DNA of 64,000 bases from Melioribacteraceae bacterium. Lineage in GTDB: Bacteria > Bacteroidota > Ignavibacteria > Ignavibacteriales > Melioribacteraceae. The notes beneath the pieces are model-generated. The model searched no databases. It saw only the letters and a program-made list of their open reading frames with translations, and was not told the origin of the DNA. The DNA lies in NCBI GenBank assembly GCA_023230485.1, contig JALNXG010000003.1:37443-101442 (forward strand), given 5' to 3'. The translations under genes and the position numbers were made by a program. Numbering within the stretch: position 1 is the stretch's first letter; each line of letters starts with the position of its first letter. Positions 34,210 to 43,713 of the stretch are shown here, one piece after another.

Positions 34210-35259
34210 ATGAAAAAGCTTTTAATATTCATATCTGTTTTAATGACTGTCTTTTCTGCTTTGAATGGACAGGTTCAATGGAATAAGTATGATTTTATTC
34301 CTGGAGATGTAATAATTTTTGAAGACGATCTCAGCAGCGAAAGGAATGGAGAATTTCCATCGAAATGGGATCTAACAAATGGTACAATTGAAAACCTCAC
34401 CTTTGATGGAGCAAATGTAATCGCATTTCTTAAGTGCAATGTAAATGGAAGTGGTGGAATTGTTCCTTTACTTAAGAATGCAAAGGAAGATTATCTGCCC
34501 GAAGAATTTACAATTGAATTTGATGCATACTTTGAGAAATTGGGAAGCTATTATCATGTAATTCTTGCCGATATGAAAAATCAAATTAAATTCGATAAGG
34601 AATTTAAATCTGCAGGTAAATGGATCAGTTTTGAACAAAACTCATCAAAGACAAAAGAATTTAGTGCTAATTATTATCCCGGTACAACGGCTACTACAAC
34701 TAATTTTATTTCCGGCTGGCGTCATATAGCCATTTCATTCAATAAGCGAGCACTTAAAACCTATATTGATGATTCACGCATATCTAATATTCCTAATCTA
34801 GGCTTTAATCCCACCGGTATTACGATTGGTTTTCATAATCCTACGCCGGGTAAAACAGGGTATATCAAAAATATACGTATTGCAAAAGGTGCTGTTCCTC
34901 TTTATGATAAATTAATGAGTGAGGGCAAAATAATTACAACAGGGATAAGATTCGATGTAAATAAATCCTCTATCAAACCTGAATCGATGGGAGTAATTAA
35001 TGATATCGTAAGCTTATTAAAAGATAAATCAAATATTAATTTTTCTATTGAGGGACATACTGATAGCGATGGGGATAATAAGGCAAATCAGACACTTTCG
35101 GAAGCTCGTGCTAATTCTGTAAAAGCAAAAATGATTGAATTAGGAATAAGTTCTTCGAGATTGAAATCAAAAGGTTTTGGCGAATCTAAACCTATTTCGG
35201 ATAATAACTCTCTAGAAGGAAAAGCTAATAATAGAAGAGTAGAATTTATAAAATTTTAA
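34210..35259 (+). CDS. Secreted OmpA-family protein with LamG-like domain
   Basis: I start the gene at 34210, where AAAGGAG stands 7 nt upstream and a normal signal peptide (MKKLLIFISVLMTVFSALNG) follows. The longer frame from 34147 would overlap the preceding gene and destroy that signal. The 349-residue product has a LamG/concanavalin-like middle (about residues 25-230, with TIEFDAYFEK and HIAISFNKRALKTYID) and a C-terminal OmpA/MotB peptidoglycan-binding domain (IEGHTDSDGDN ... NNRRVEF). It probably links an outer structure or glycan to peptidoglycan. It is in operon with the lipoprotein upstream and the small protein downstream. Confidence 0.88.
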   Translation: MKKLLIFISVLMTVFSALNGQVQWNKYDFIPGDVIIFEDDLSSERNGEFPSKWDLTNGTIENLTFDGANVIAFLKCNVNGSGGIVPLLKNAKEDYLPEEFTIEFDAYFEKLGSYYHVILADMKNQIKFDKEFKSAGKWISFEQNSSKTKEFSANYYPGTTATTTNFISGWRHIAISFNKRALKTYIDDSRISNIPNLGFNPTGITIGFHNPTPGKTGYIKNIRIAKGAVPLYDKLMSEGKIITTGIRFDVNKSSIKPESMGVINDIVSLLKDKSNINFSIEGHTDSDGDNKANQTLSEARANSVKAKMIELGISSSRLKSKGFGESKPISDNNSLEGKANNRRVEFIKF

Positions 35260-35273
35260 AAGGAAGAAATAAA

Positions 35274-35708
35274 ATGAAACGGATCTTAATATTTTTCTTT
35301 ATCGCGACAATCTGCATCGCTCAATCAACACCAGATAAAATTGGTGGTCTATCCAAAATCGAGTTTGAGAAATGGGTGAAACAGATGAGTTTTAGCGGAT
35401 ATAAATTCGCTATGTTTTCACATGAAACGGATTCATATCAAGCAGGATTCATTAAAGGAGAGAACACAATAACAATTTTAGCATCGCTAGACGATGGTTC
35501 GTTTAAGGATGATATGATGAAGAAAATGGGCTATACTGTCTATGAGCAGAATGGATTAAAGCATTATTATATAGCCTACCCGGAAATGAGTTCAACAACT
35601 ATTAAAGTGCCTAAATACAAAGTTATCTTCAGTATTGGTGTCCAGGGTAAATCATCAAAAGATGCTTTGGAGAAATTAATAGATCAAACTAAGGTTTACG
35701 AGAAATAG
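35274..35708 (+). CDS. Small secreted protein, unknown
   Basis: A 144-residue protein with a signal peptide (about 1-16, ending CIAQS). It has an alpha/beta-looking body with no motif I recognise. It follows the OmpA-type gene after 14 bp and has AAGGAAG as ribosome site, so it is probably the last gene of that operon. The strong convergent hairpin after it marks the end. Confidence 0.7.
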   Translation: MKRILIFFFIATICIAQSTPDKIGGLSKIEFEKWVKQMSFSGYKFAMFSHETDSYQAGFIKGENTITILASLDDGSFKDDMMKKMGYTVYEQNGLKHYYIAYPEMSSTTIKVPKYKVIFSIGVQGKSSKDALEKLIDQTKVYEK

Positions 35709-35721
35709 TAATTTCTGAAAT

Positions 35722-35760
35722 TCTCTCAAGCATTTTGCTTGTATTAAAATGCTTGAGAGA
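35722..35760. terminator. Bidirectional terminator hairpin
   Basis: A perfect 15-bp stem (35722-35736 with 35746-35760; TCTCTCAAGCATTTT and its complement) with a 9-nt loop, lying between two convergent stop codons. Neither side has a long T run, so termination efficiency is uncertain. Confidence 0.75.
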
Positions 35761-35767
35761 TGAATAA

Positions 35768-36175
35768 TTATCTCCATGCGCCGAGGATTAAGCCCATCAG
35801 AGTAAAATAAAGTGTGATAAAACCACCATTAATAAAAATATATTTCCAAGAGCGACCTTCGAATAGAGCGATAACAGCAAATATTAAAGCTGCCCAGCCG
35901 AAACCAGCTAAGAAGCCGGCTGTGGCTCCCCAAGTCATATCTGTTTTCGCATCACCAAGAAAGAATGCCATATTGTAACTCATTATTAAAGCAAAAATAA
36001 ATGTAAGAGTATAAGTAGTTACCGGATTTACTTTCTTTAAGTCCTCATCTGTAAATTTATTGGAAGACATCCATCCTTTATAAAATAACATTGGTGAATA
36101 CCAGAGACCACCTAAGACAAGACTAAGAATAGCACAGACAAAAACTGCGATGTGATTTATATACATATTTTCCAT
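35768..36175 (-). CDS. DUF1761-family small membrane protein
   Basis: A 135-residue protein with four membrane helices (about 6-28, 52-72, 82-105, 112-132). It starts INHIAVFVCAILSLVLGGLWYSP, which is the DUF1761 signature; the function of that family is unknown. It is monocistronic. Confidence 0.85.
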   Translation of the reverse strand: MENMYINHIAVFVCAILSLVLGGLWYSPMLFYKGWMSSNKFTDEDLKKVNPVTTYTLTFIFALIMSYNMAFFLGDAKTDMTWGATAGFLAGFGWAALIFAVIALFEGRSWKYIFINGGFITLYFTLMGLILGAWR

Positions 36176-36507
36176 TTTGTTCCCACCCTCTTTTTGGTTT
36201 AATTAAAATAAAGATATTCCCTCTTATTTTCATATTTTTTTGAGGATGCAGAACTGAAATTACTATTTGTGATAAGAGTGAGCTTTTAATAATGTGCGGG
36301 AAATCATTAGGCATCTCCTAATTATTCTATACGGGAATTTTTCTCTATTGAGAGAAGAGGATTAATTATTTCTAGGTTAGTGTAGGGTGGATAATTTTTA
36401 AAGAGAAAGAAGACTAATTATCTCCAGTAAACCTTTGGACGGAAATATTCCATTGGGAGCAGATGAATATTAAATTTCGGTGTGCCGTTCTTTATGTTGA
36501 GACTTCC
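36176..36507. other. 332-bp intergenic region
   Basis: No credible open frame. It contains one short perfect hairpin (TTCTCT 36341-36346 / AGAGAA 36351-36356) without a T tract. It lies between two minus-strand genes and should hold the promoter of the small membrane-protein gene; I see no clear box. Confidence 0.6.
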
Positions 36508-37767
36508 TTAAAGTGAGGAAGAGGAGTAGTCATCTTCTCTCTGTATTTTAGAATTCGGTTTCCAAAGCGTACGGAAGAAGAATGCCGCGATGAGGAGTGC
36601 GGCGATGCCTTGTACGAATATAGTTTCAGATGTACCTACATAATGAGATACACTCCCTATCATTAATGCACCAACGGGCTGCATTCCAAAAAATGCCATT
36701 GCATAATAACTCATTATCCTTCCTCTCATTTCCTTAGATGATGAAGTCTGCAATATTGTATTTGTTATCGTACCCAGGGACATCATACCGAATCCCGATA
36801 CTGTAGCAAATATTAATGCAAAGAAGATATTTTCAGTCTGAGAAAATAGCATAAGTCCGACACCAAAAATCAAGATTGCAGAAATCAATACTTTACGAAG
36901 ATTAGCATCCGGCTTTAGTGAAGCAAGAAAGATTGCGCCAATTATTCCTCCTATACCTGAAGCACTAAAAAGATAACCGTAAGTTGATGCATTACCATGG
37001 AGCGATATTTTTGCTACCACCGGCAATAACGTTACATAAGGAATAACCAAAAAACTACTAAGAGCTAAAAGCAAAACTATCGAACCAATTGATGGTGCTG
37101 ATTTTAAATATGTAACTCCTTCTTTAAGTCCTTCGATTACTTTTTGTTTCTGTTCTTGTGGAATATATTTTGGAAGATGCATCATCATTAACGAAATTAT
37201 AACTGCGACAAAACTTAGTGAGTTAATAAGGAAACAGATTCCGGCACCAAATAGCTCCAAAACAATTCCTGCGATTGCCGGTCCGATTAATTTAGCAACT
37301 TGCACCATTGAAGAATTAAGAGCAATTGCATTTCCTAAATCCTCTTTATTTTCAACCAAATCCTGAACTAATGATTGACGAGCAGGTACATCAAATGCAT
37401 TTATTATCCCGAGTAGCACACTTAAAAAAAGTATTTCAGGTACAGAATATTTTGTAAATACAATTATTACAGTCAATAATATAGCCTGAATCATTGAAGC
37501 AATTTGAGTAATAAGCAATACTTTATATCTGCTATATCGATCCGCTACAGTTCCGCCAAGCAAAGAAAATAAAAAAGTTGGAAATTGAATTGCGAATACC
37601 GAAAGCCCTAATATAAATGCTGAGTGAGTCTGGACATAAATCACCCAATATACTGCTGTGCGCTGCATCCATGTACCCATCAAGGAGAACGACTGCCCCG
37701 AAAAGAACAATCTATAATTTCGACTTCTAAATGCCTTGAATGTATTTATGCTCAATAACTTATTCAT
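36508..37767 (-). CDS. MFS transporter (MFS_3 / EntS-like)
   Basis: A 419-residue protein with about twelve helices. The N-terminal FKAFRSRNYRLFFSGQSFSLMGTW and the loop GGTVADRYSRYKVL are typical of the MFS_3 group, which includes siderophore and drug exporters (EntS type). The second half has GTITNTILQ and EMRGRIMSYYAMAFFG. No substrate-giving neighbour is present. Monocistronic. Confidence 0.9.
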   Translation of the reverse strand: MNKLLSINTFKAFRSRNYRLFFSGQSFSLMGTWMQRTAVYWVIYVQTHSAFILGLSVFAIQFPTFLFSLLGGTVADRYSRYKVLLITQIASMIQAILLTVIIVFTKYSVPEILFLSVLLGIINAFDVPARQSLVQDLVENKEDLGNAIALNSSMVQVAKLIGPAIAGIVLELFGAGICFLINSLSFVAVIISLMMMHLPKYIPQEQKQKVIEGLKEGVTYLKSAPSIGSIVLLLALSSFLVIPYVTLLPVVAKISLHGNASTYGYLFSASGIGGIIGAIFLASLKPDANLRKVLISAILIFGVGLMLFSQTENIFFALIFATVSGFGMMSLGTITNTILQTSSSKEMRGRIMSYYAMAFFGMQPVGALMIGSVSHYVGTSETIFVQGIAALLIAAFFFRTLWKPNSKIQREDDYSSSSL

Positions 37768-38021
37768 AATACAAAAATAGTATTTTCTAATTCTCGCTTA
37801 TAATTTTATACAAGTCTTATCGAATTAATAAGGAAATTTGTTTAATAATTTATTGTAGTTGATATTACCACAAACTCATGTAGGTTACCACCTCAATACG
37901 ATTAATATAATATTTACACATTAAACATCGCTTGTGCTCTACTTTCTCTACCCCCCTATGTATTAATTTTACACCAGACAAAAATAATATTCAATATTCA
38001 CAATAAGGAGTGAGTAAAAAT

Positions 38022-38513
38022 ATGAAAAAATATATCGCAATGATTATCGTACTAGGAGCAATGGTTGCTTCGCCTTTATCAGCACAGAATAAAGGATTCG
38101 GAATGGGACTAATGTTAGGAGAACCAACCGGACTTAGTGCTAAGGCGTGGACTTCGCCAACTAATGCAGTAGATTTTGGACTTGGTGTAGGTTTAGGTGG
38201 TGATAGAATTAAATACAAAGGTGTTTATAATGACGGAAGTAGAGTCCATTTTCATATGGATTATCTCTGGCATTCATTTAGAGCGATAAATGCAAGTGGA
38301 AGAGTGCCATTATATTATGGTATAGGTGCGAGATTTAATAGTGGTGGTGGATATGAAAGTTCACTCGGTATTAGAGGTGTTGTTGGTATTGAGTGGTTTC
38401 CACAAGATTCACCTTTAGATATTTTCTTTGAAGTAGTTCCTGTATTTCAGATAACTCCACTTACAGGTTTAGGGTTTGATGCGGCAGTCGGTATAAGATA
38501 TTTCTTTCAATAA
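38022..38513 (+). CDS. Small outer-membrane beta-barrel-like protein
   Basis: I prefer the ATG at 38022, which puts AAGGAG (38005-38010) 11 nt upstream and gives a clean signal peptide (MKKYIAMIIVLGAMVASPLSAQ). A GTG four codons earlier is the alternative. The 163-residue product has alternating, Gly-rich beta-strand-like segments and ends in Phe-Gln (YFFQ), consistent with a small outer-membrane barrel. It is widespread in Ignavibacteria-like genomes as a hypothetical protein, to my recollection. It is probably cotranscribed with the OmpA lipoprotein 35 bp downstream. Confidence 0.78.
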   Translation: MKKYIAMIIVLGAMVASPLSAQNKGFGMGLMLGEPTGLSAKAWTSPTNAVDFGLGVGLGGDRIKYKGVYNDGSRVHFHMDYLWHSFRAINASGRVPLYYGIGARFNSGGGYESSLGIRGVVGIEWFPQDSPLDIFFEVVPVFQITPLTGLGFDAAVGIRYFFQ

Positions 38514-38548
38514 AAGCAATTTTCAAAAATAACAAAGGGGATTCAAAC

Positions 38549-39226
38549 ATGAAGATTATAAAAAGATTTTTTGTTGTGGCCGTGGTTGTAGTTCCAATGA
38601 TCTTTACAGGTTGCAATGCTAGTAATGCAGTAAAAGGCGGTGCAATTGGTGGAGCTGCCGGTGGAGTAGTTGGTGGTGTTATCGGTAAGCAATTTGGCAA
38701 TACTACAATTGGCGCTATTGCAGGTGCAGCACTTGGTGGAACAGCCGGCGTTCTTATTGGCAAACACATGGATAAGCAAGCCGAAGAAATGAAAAAAGAA
38801 GTTGAGAATGCTCAAATCGAAAGAGTAGGCGAAGGTATAAAAGTTGTATTTGATTCTGGTATTTTATTCAAAACTAACGCTTATGCTTTAGAGCCAAACG
38901 CAAAAGAGAACGTTTCTGAATTAGCTCAAATTCTAAAAAAATATCCTGACTCAAATATTATGGTAGTCGGTTATACAGATTCTGACGGTCCAGAAGACTT
39001 TAATAAAACACTTTCAGAGAAAAGAGCAAGTTCAGTAGCTGATTATGCAATTATGAATGGTGTAAGTTCATCAAGAATAAATGTAGTTGGATTAGGCGAA
39101 ACAGAATTTGTTGCAACAAACGAAACTGATGCTGGTAAGAGACAGAATAGAAGAGTAGAAATTGCAATCTATGCTAATGAAAAACTAAAAGACCAAGCAA
39201 AAGATGGCGAACTAAAAATAAATTAA
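38549..39226 (+). CDS. OmpA-family lipoprotein with glycine-zipper
   Basis: A 225-residue lipoprotein: lipobox FTGC (Cys22), then a glycine-zipper membrane/association segment (GGAIGGAAGGVVGGVIGKQ, about 31-75), a short coiled linker and an OmpA C-terminal peptidoglycan-binding domain (VVGYTDSDGPE ... RQNRRVEIAI). The layout resembles YiaD-type proteins, which stabilise the envelope. It has AAAGGGG as ribosome site and lies 35 bp after the barrel gene. Confidence 0.92.
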   Translation: MKIIKRFFVVAVVVVPMIFTGCNASNAVKGGAIGGAAGGVVGGVIGKQFGNTTIGAIAGAALGGTAGVLIGKHMDKQAEEMKKEVENAQIERVGEGIKVVFDSGILFKTNAYALEPNAKENVSELAQILKKYPDSNIMVVGYTDSDGPEDFNKTLSEKRASSVADYAIMNGVSSSRINVVGLGETEFVATNETDAGKRQNRRVEIAIYANEKLKDQAKDGELKIN

Positions 39227-39243
39227 AAGTAACATCACCCTGA

Positions 39244-39304
39244 TTGTTAGTTCCCTTTGAATTATATCAAAGTTTGCGACCCCTTATTCATTGGGAGCTA
39301 ACAA
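39244..39304. repeat. Nested inverted repeat between convergent genes
   Basis: The outer arms 39244-39255 and 39293-39304 are complementary over 12 bp with one G-U-type mismatch (TTGTTAGTTCCC / GGGAGCTAACAA). Inside lies a 6-bp hairpin, CTTTGA (39255-39260) / TCAAAG (39267-39272). It is positioned like a terminator for the OmpA lipoprotein gene, or a small repeat element. Confidence 0.6.
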
Positions 39305-39390
39305 TTACTATTCAATTTAGTATCCCCTGATACTCTTATAACAAATCCATACTTCAAACTAAAAATCGTACTTACAAATTTTTATTTAAC

Positions 39391-40539
39391 TCAAATTAAG
39401 CTTGATTCGGTGGTGACAATATTTGTAATTGCATGTTTTTCATCAAGCTTTTTGAGCGCGAAGGCATAAGCCCCAATTGATATAGATTTACTAGCACCGA
39501 GTCTCGAAATTCCTATTCCTATTTTTCGGGATGGATCATAAATTACTTTTTTATTTGTTAAAGGAACGATAATCTCCTTCGCTTGGCTTTTAATAAATTT
39601 CTTTAAATCATCTTCATCATCAAGATTATAAACATCCGCAAGTAATCTATTTGTTTGCTCTCTATTCGATATTCTAAAAGAACTTTTCATCTCTTCAATA
39701 ATAAATGGCATAAATAAGGAAGACGCACCGGTTAATCCACCGCCCATAACTACAAGTCCATCAAGGAGTGTAATCGCATTGGATATTGCATCGCCTACAA
39801 CTTGAGCCATTTGTTTATAAGCATCAATTGCAGCTTCTTTATTCCCTTTTAATTCTCCGATTGCAATTTCGTAAATTTCTTTTGGTGAAGGAGCATCTTC
39901 TTTTTTCATTCCAGTAAGTTCACAATAAACTCTTTTCACGCCTCTAATACTTGCATGTTCTTCTACACTTTCATTCGGTGAAAGTTTATTTCTAAAAAGA
40001 CATATTTCACCGCCAATGGAATTATCTCCTAAATACATTTCTCCATTTCTTACTATACCAGCACCTAAACCGGTACCGAGTGTAATGCCTAATAAATTAT
40101 TATAACGTTTAGGATTACCTACGGATTCTAATTTTTCATTTATAGCCGGAAGAAGTCCGGCAATATCTTCTCCATAGGCATAAAGATCACCATCATTATT
40201 AATGAAAGTTGGGAGACCAAACTTTTCGGTAAGCATGGGACCGAGTGCAACACCACCTCTATAACCCGTAAGGTTACCTAAGTTACCAAGTACTCCATTA
40301 GGATAATCAGCAGGACCAGGAAAACCGAAACTTATAGCCGCCGGTTCGCAATTAAGTTTTTCCTTTATTAAAGTAAAACCGGTTAAAATATTATTAAGTG
40401 ATCTTTCGAGATCATCGCCATTGGAATCTAATCGTATTTCATTTACAATCTGTTTATTGCCTTGAATTGCGGCGAATACAAAATTAGTCCCGCCTGCATC
40501 TAATGTCATAACTATACGTTTATCATCTTCATATTTCAT
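39391..40539 (-). CDS. ROK-family sugar kinase
   Basis: A 382-residue ROK kinase without a DNA-binding head. It has the ATP-binding start TLDAGGTNFVFAA, the catalytic Asp region INNDGDLYAYGE and the Gly-rich GITLGTGLGAGIV. It lacks the CxCGxxGC zinc motif seen in NagC-type repressors. It should phosphorylate a hexose or N-acetylhexosamine, and its place at the end of the GlcNAc-type cluster suggests that it feeds NagA with the 6-phosphate. It lies 44 bp after the heparinase-family gene and is last of the long minus-strand block. Confidence 0.9.
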   Translation of the reverse strand: MKYEDDKRIVMTLDAGGTNFVFAAIQGNKQIVNEIRLDSNGDDLERSLNNILTGFTLIKEKLNCEPAAISFGFPGPADYPNGVLGNLGNLTGYRGGVALGPMLTEKFGLPTFINNDGDLYAYGEDIAGLLPAINEKLESVGNPKRYNNLLGITLGTGLGAGIVRNGEMYLGDNSIGGEICLFRNKLSPNESVEEHASIRGVKRVYCELTGMKKEDAPSPKEIYEIAIGELKGNKEAAIDAYKQMAQVVGDAISNAITLLDGLVVMGGGLTGASSLFMPFIIEEMKSSFRISNREQTNRLLADVYNLDDEDDLKKFIKSQAKEIIVPLTNKKVIYDPSRKIGIGISRLGASKSISIGAYAFALKKLDEKHAITNIVTTESSLI

Positions 40540-40583
40540 TTTATATTTCCGCGAATGTTATTCCCTTCAGTCAGTCAATTTTA

Positions 40584-42548
40584 TTAATTCGCTTCGAAAG
40601 AGAATAAACGATTATCATCTACATTTCGCAAAGAGATCGACATACTAATTTTTTCCCCTTTCTCATCTGTTAAATCAATCTTGAATAATTCATCATCTAT
40701 TTCTTGCATTACAGATATCCTATCAATATCAGCTTCTTCATTTATAGCTTTAATTAAATAAGCCGAATGGAATGAGCCATTGCTACTCAATTGAAATATT
40801 GATGTAGGAGTCAATATATTTTTTGCATGACTTCCAAAATAGTTTTTTTCTAACTTTAATGTTGGCTGTTCATATTGTGCGATAGGAATCAGTACAAGTT
40901 TATCACCAGAATCGATTAATAACCGATTAGTATCTTTATAAGGGGTAACTTTCAAATCAGCATAACGGAAAATAGTTTCATAATTATGTTCATAATCGCA
41001 TTCAAAATAATCGTGAATTAATAAATATTTATCTAATACTAAAGCAACATCGCGAGTCCATTTGACCCCTGAATTTATTGCCTCATTTTCAGGCGATATC
41101 ATTCTGCTAAAAATATATTTATCCTTAGAAATAAATTTATTAATCTTATTATCTGTAAATCTTTTAGCCGCCCATTGAACATCTTTAAGTGAAGTAAGGA
41201 AATCACTCTTTCCGTCAATAAGAACAGTATTATGAGCTTCCGATCGTCTATACCAATCGACTAATAATGGGTTATCATAATTACAGCAGCCGCTATCTAC
41301 GAATATCGGATTTTTATTGAACCAGAAATTAACCGCTAATCTTCCTGCATGATCATGTGCTCCGATTAATTTAGCTGCATATAGATTTATATACCAAGAT
41401 TCTTGCGTATTGCTTCTGGAACGCATTACAGCAAATTCAGAATCAGGCAGTAAGATAGATTTTGGAACATCGGATAAATGTTTTTTACTAATTATATCGA
41501 CCAACGAAGCCAGTATATATTTAGTATCTTGTTCATAAGAATCATTAATTGGAGGAACAGTACCATCGGGTTGTTTTATTATAGATAAGTACCGATACAT
41601 TTTTTTTAATAGAGGATAAATCTTTTCTGGCTCGCCCACATTATTGGATTTAAATAAAAGGTATGAATCTCGAAATACGGAAGTCATAAAAGGATAATAT
41701 CCAAACATCTGTTCGACGTTTCCACCATCATCATAGAATGCTTTATCAGCATGATGATTAATGATTCTTATACCTGTTTCTAATAGTTCAGGAGCTTCCG
41801 GTAATGCTGGGAATAATATTGCAAGATAAAGAATTGCGAGAGCACCATGAGATTGATGATTAAACTCATTCAATTCTTTTTTACCGAAGTCTTTTATTAA
41901 TATCTTTGCATGCTGCGCTTGAAGATCATAAATTGTTTTTTTATCTGCTTCCGATAATCCATCTTTTGCCAAATAATAACACCAAGATAGATTAATTGAT
42001 CTCCATGCAACCTGCATATCGAACCAATTATATTTTGATTTAGATGGACCTTCCATTGGATTTTCTTTTATCCAATTTTTTAATAAATCCATCATAAATA
42101 TCAGATGCTCTTTGTTTTTATCTATATAATATAATCGAGCAAATGAAGGGAGATAATAGAATCGATTAAACCAAACACTTTTCTCTAATTCAGTTTTTTC
42201 AAAAATGCTCCAATCATTTGGAGAACCGAGATTAGTATCAAGATATTCTTGATTGATTATTTTTACTATTTCCTTATCATCTTCAGTTGAGAGAGTCTCC
42301 ATCTGAACAAATTTGCCACCTTGATCTTTCGGAATAAACTCACCGAAATTATATTGCTTAGCATATTTATAAAACGGAAATACGCCTTCATTAGAAGGGG
42401 TATTATCAAAACGTGTATCAATAGAATTAATGAATCTATTAGCCCCAAGAACTGAACCAAAGAGCGAACCGGAAAGGATCACACTTGTTCCGAGAACTGA
42501 TTTCCCAATAAAATTTCTTCTTGATATGTTATTTTTTTCTTCTTTCAT
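40584..42548 (-). CDS. Heparinase II/III-family polysaccharide lyase with Tat-type signal
   Basis: A 654-residue protein. The N-terminus has the twin-arginine motif SRRNFI (Arg10-Arg11) and a hydrophobic stretch, so export is probably by Tat. An (alpha/alpha) toroid with the alginate-lyase/heparinase N-terminal pattern follows (about 110-370, EKSVWFNRFYYLPSFARL). The C-terminal beta-sandwich has HDHAGRLAVNFWFNKNPIFVDSG (His near 388), typical of the Hepar_II_III domain. Targets in this family are uronic-acid-containing polysaccharides. It lies in an N-acetylhexosamine cluster, so heparosan- or hyaluronan-like glycans are possible, but unproven. Confidence 0.88.
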   Translation of the reverse strand: MKEEKNNISRRNFIGKSVLGTSVILSGSLFGSVLGANRFINSIDTRFDNTPSNEGVFPFYKYAKQYNFGEFIPKDQGGKFVQMETLSTEDDKEIVKIINQEYLDTNLGSPNDWSIFEKTELEKSVWFNRFYYLPSFARLYYIDKNKEHLIFMMDLLKNWIKENPMEGPSKSKYNWFDMQVAWRSINLSWCYYLAKDGLSEADKKTIYDLQAQHAKILIKDFGKKELNEFNHQSHGALAILYLAILFPALPEAPELLETGIRIINHHADKAFYDDGGNVEQMFGYYPFMTSVFRDSYLLFKSNNVGEPEKIYPLLKKMYRYLSIIKQPDGTVPPINDSYEQDTKYILASLVDIISKKHLSDVPKSILLPDSEFAVMRSRSNTQESWYINLYAAKLIGAHDHAGRLAVNFWFNKNPIFVDSGCCNYDNPLLVDWYRRSEAHNTVLIDGKSDFLTSLKDVQWAAKRFTDNKINKFISKDKYIFSRMISPENEAINSGVKWTRDVALVLDKYLLIHDYFECDYEHNYETIFRYADLKVTPYKDTNRLLIDSGDKLVLIPIAQYEQPTLKLEKNYFGSHAKNILTPTSIFQLSSNGSFHSAYLIKAINEEADIDRISVMQEIDDELFKIDLTDEKGEKISMSISLRNVDDNRLFSFEAN

Positions 42549-42666
42549 GATTTACCTAAATATCTATCCTCAACTTCGCATCTGATTCCGAAAACAATTT
42601 GTCTATTTTAGAACAATCTTGATAAGTCCATTTTTCAATAGCGAGCGTCTTCCGATTGTAATATTT

Positions 42667-43713
42667 TTATTTTAGTACGATCATCTTTTTACTTTGGATA
42701 AAATTATCAGCCGATAGACGATAGTAATAAACACCACTTGCTAAATTAGAAGCATTGAATTGTACTTGATAGTTACCACCTGCCTGTTCTTTATTTACAA
42801 GGGTTGTAAGCTCTCTTCCTAAAAGATCAAATATTGCGAGATGAACTTTGGATTGATTTGGCAACGAATAATTAATTACCGTAACAGGATTAAATGGATT
42901 AGGATAGTTTTGCATCAGCCCAAATTCATTAGGCATTTCTTCACTTTTTTTTTCATCCTTTACGTCAGTTACAATTTTTTGAATAGCTTGGAAAAAACCT
43001 GTTCCTATTTTTTCATAACCACTTTTATTTGGATGATATGAATCGGCTGATATTTCGCTATTTACCATCATAGAATTAATATCTATAAACGATAGATTCT
43101 CACCTTTGGCAATATGCGCATCTACAACTTTTTTAATATCACCGTTAAGTGTTACAATTTTACCATTTGTTATAGGAAGCGGAGTAGGAGGAATTGATGT
43201 AACAATAAGATGCCCTTTAGCAACTCTAAGTATGCGTGTAATAAGCGTATCATATCTAGTGACAAATGTCGTTAATTGATAATTCCCAATTATATCATTA
43301 GTACCAGCCATCAATAAAATCACCTGTGCACTCGCATCAGTAACTAATTGTTCAATTGTTTTGGTGGGGTAACCCCTCGTGTTATATCTCATATCGGTAA
43401 TTTCATGAGTTTTCAGTCCACCATATCCATCGTGTTCGATATCTCCTTCTAGAGTATTATAGAGATCAGGATAATCAGACCATTTAGAACCTGAATTAGC
43501 AGCGTTCTCACACAAGCCTCTAAAATCGATAGGAACATTTATACCTTTCAATAATTCTTTTAGGTATTGTCTGTATGTAACTCCCTCTGTACCTCTAGTA
43601 ATCGAATCACCAATCGGTTGTATTGATAATGTATCGCCCGGAACTATATTAATTGGTTGAGCCAGAGCAACTTGTGTAATCAAAATGAACATAAATAACA
43701 ATTTTTTAAGCAT
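42667..43713 (-). CDS. T9SS-exported SGNH/GDSL hydrolase
   Basis: A 348-residue secreted esterase. It has a signal peptide (1-18) and an SGNH domain (about 25-240) with the nucleophile Ser in PIGDSITRG, the Asn in MAGTNDI and the catalytic Asp/His in DSYHPNKSGYEK. The C-terminal T9SS sorting domain is QNYPNPFNPVT ... KKMIVLK. It probably removes acetyl or other ester groups from the glycan outside the cell. Its start overlaps the stop of the upstream symporter gene by 8 bp. The next gene lies 118 bp downstream, the largest gap in the block. Confidence 0.92.
   Translation of the reverse strand: MLKKLLFMFILITQVALAQPINIVPGDTLSIQPIGDSITRGTEGVTYRQYLKELLKGINVPIDFRGLCENAANSGSKWSDYPDLYNTLEGDIEHDGYGGLKTHEITDMRYNTRGYPTKTIEQLVTDASAQVILLMAGTNDIIGNYQLTTFVTRYDTLITRILRVAKGHLIVTSIPPTPLPITNGKIVTLNGDIKKVVDAHIAKGENLSFIDINSMMVNSEISADSYHPNKSGYEKIGTGFFQAIQKIVTDVKDEKKSEEMPNEFGLMQNYPNPFNPVTVINYSLPNQSKVHLAIFDLLGRELTTLVNKEQAGGNYQVQFNASNLASGVYYYRLSADNFIQSKKMIVLK

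Noticed and set aside
38461..38815. Overlapping minus-strand frames rich in Pro/Ala/Thr or Cys/Ser
   Set aside because: They are the antisense reading of the glycine-zipper of the OmpA lipoprotein; low complexity explains them.
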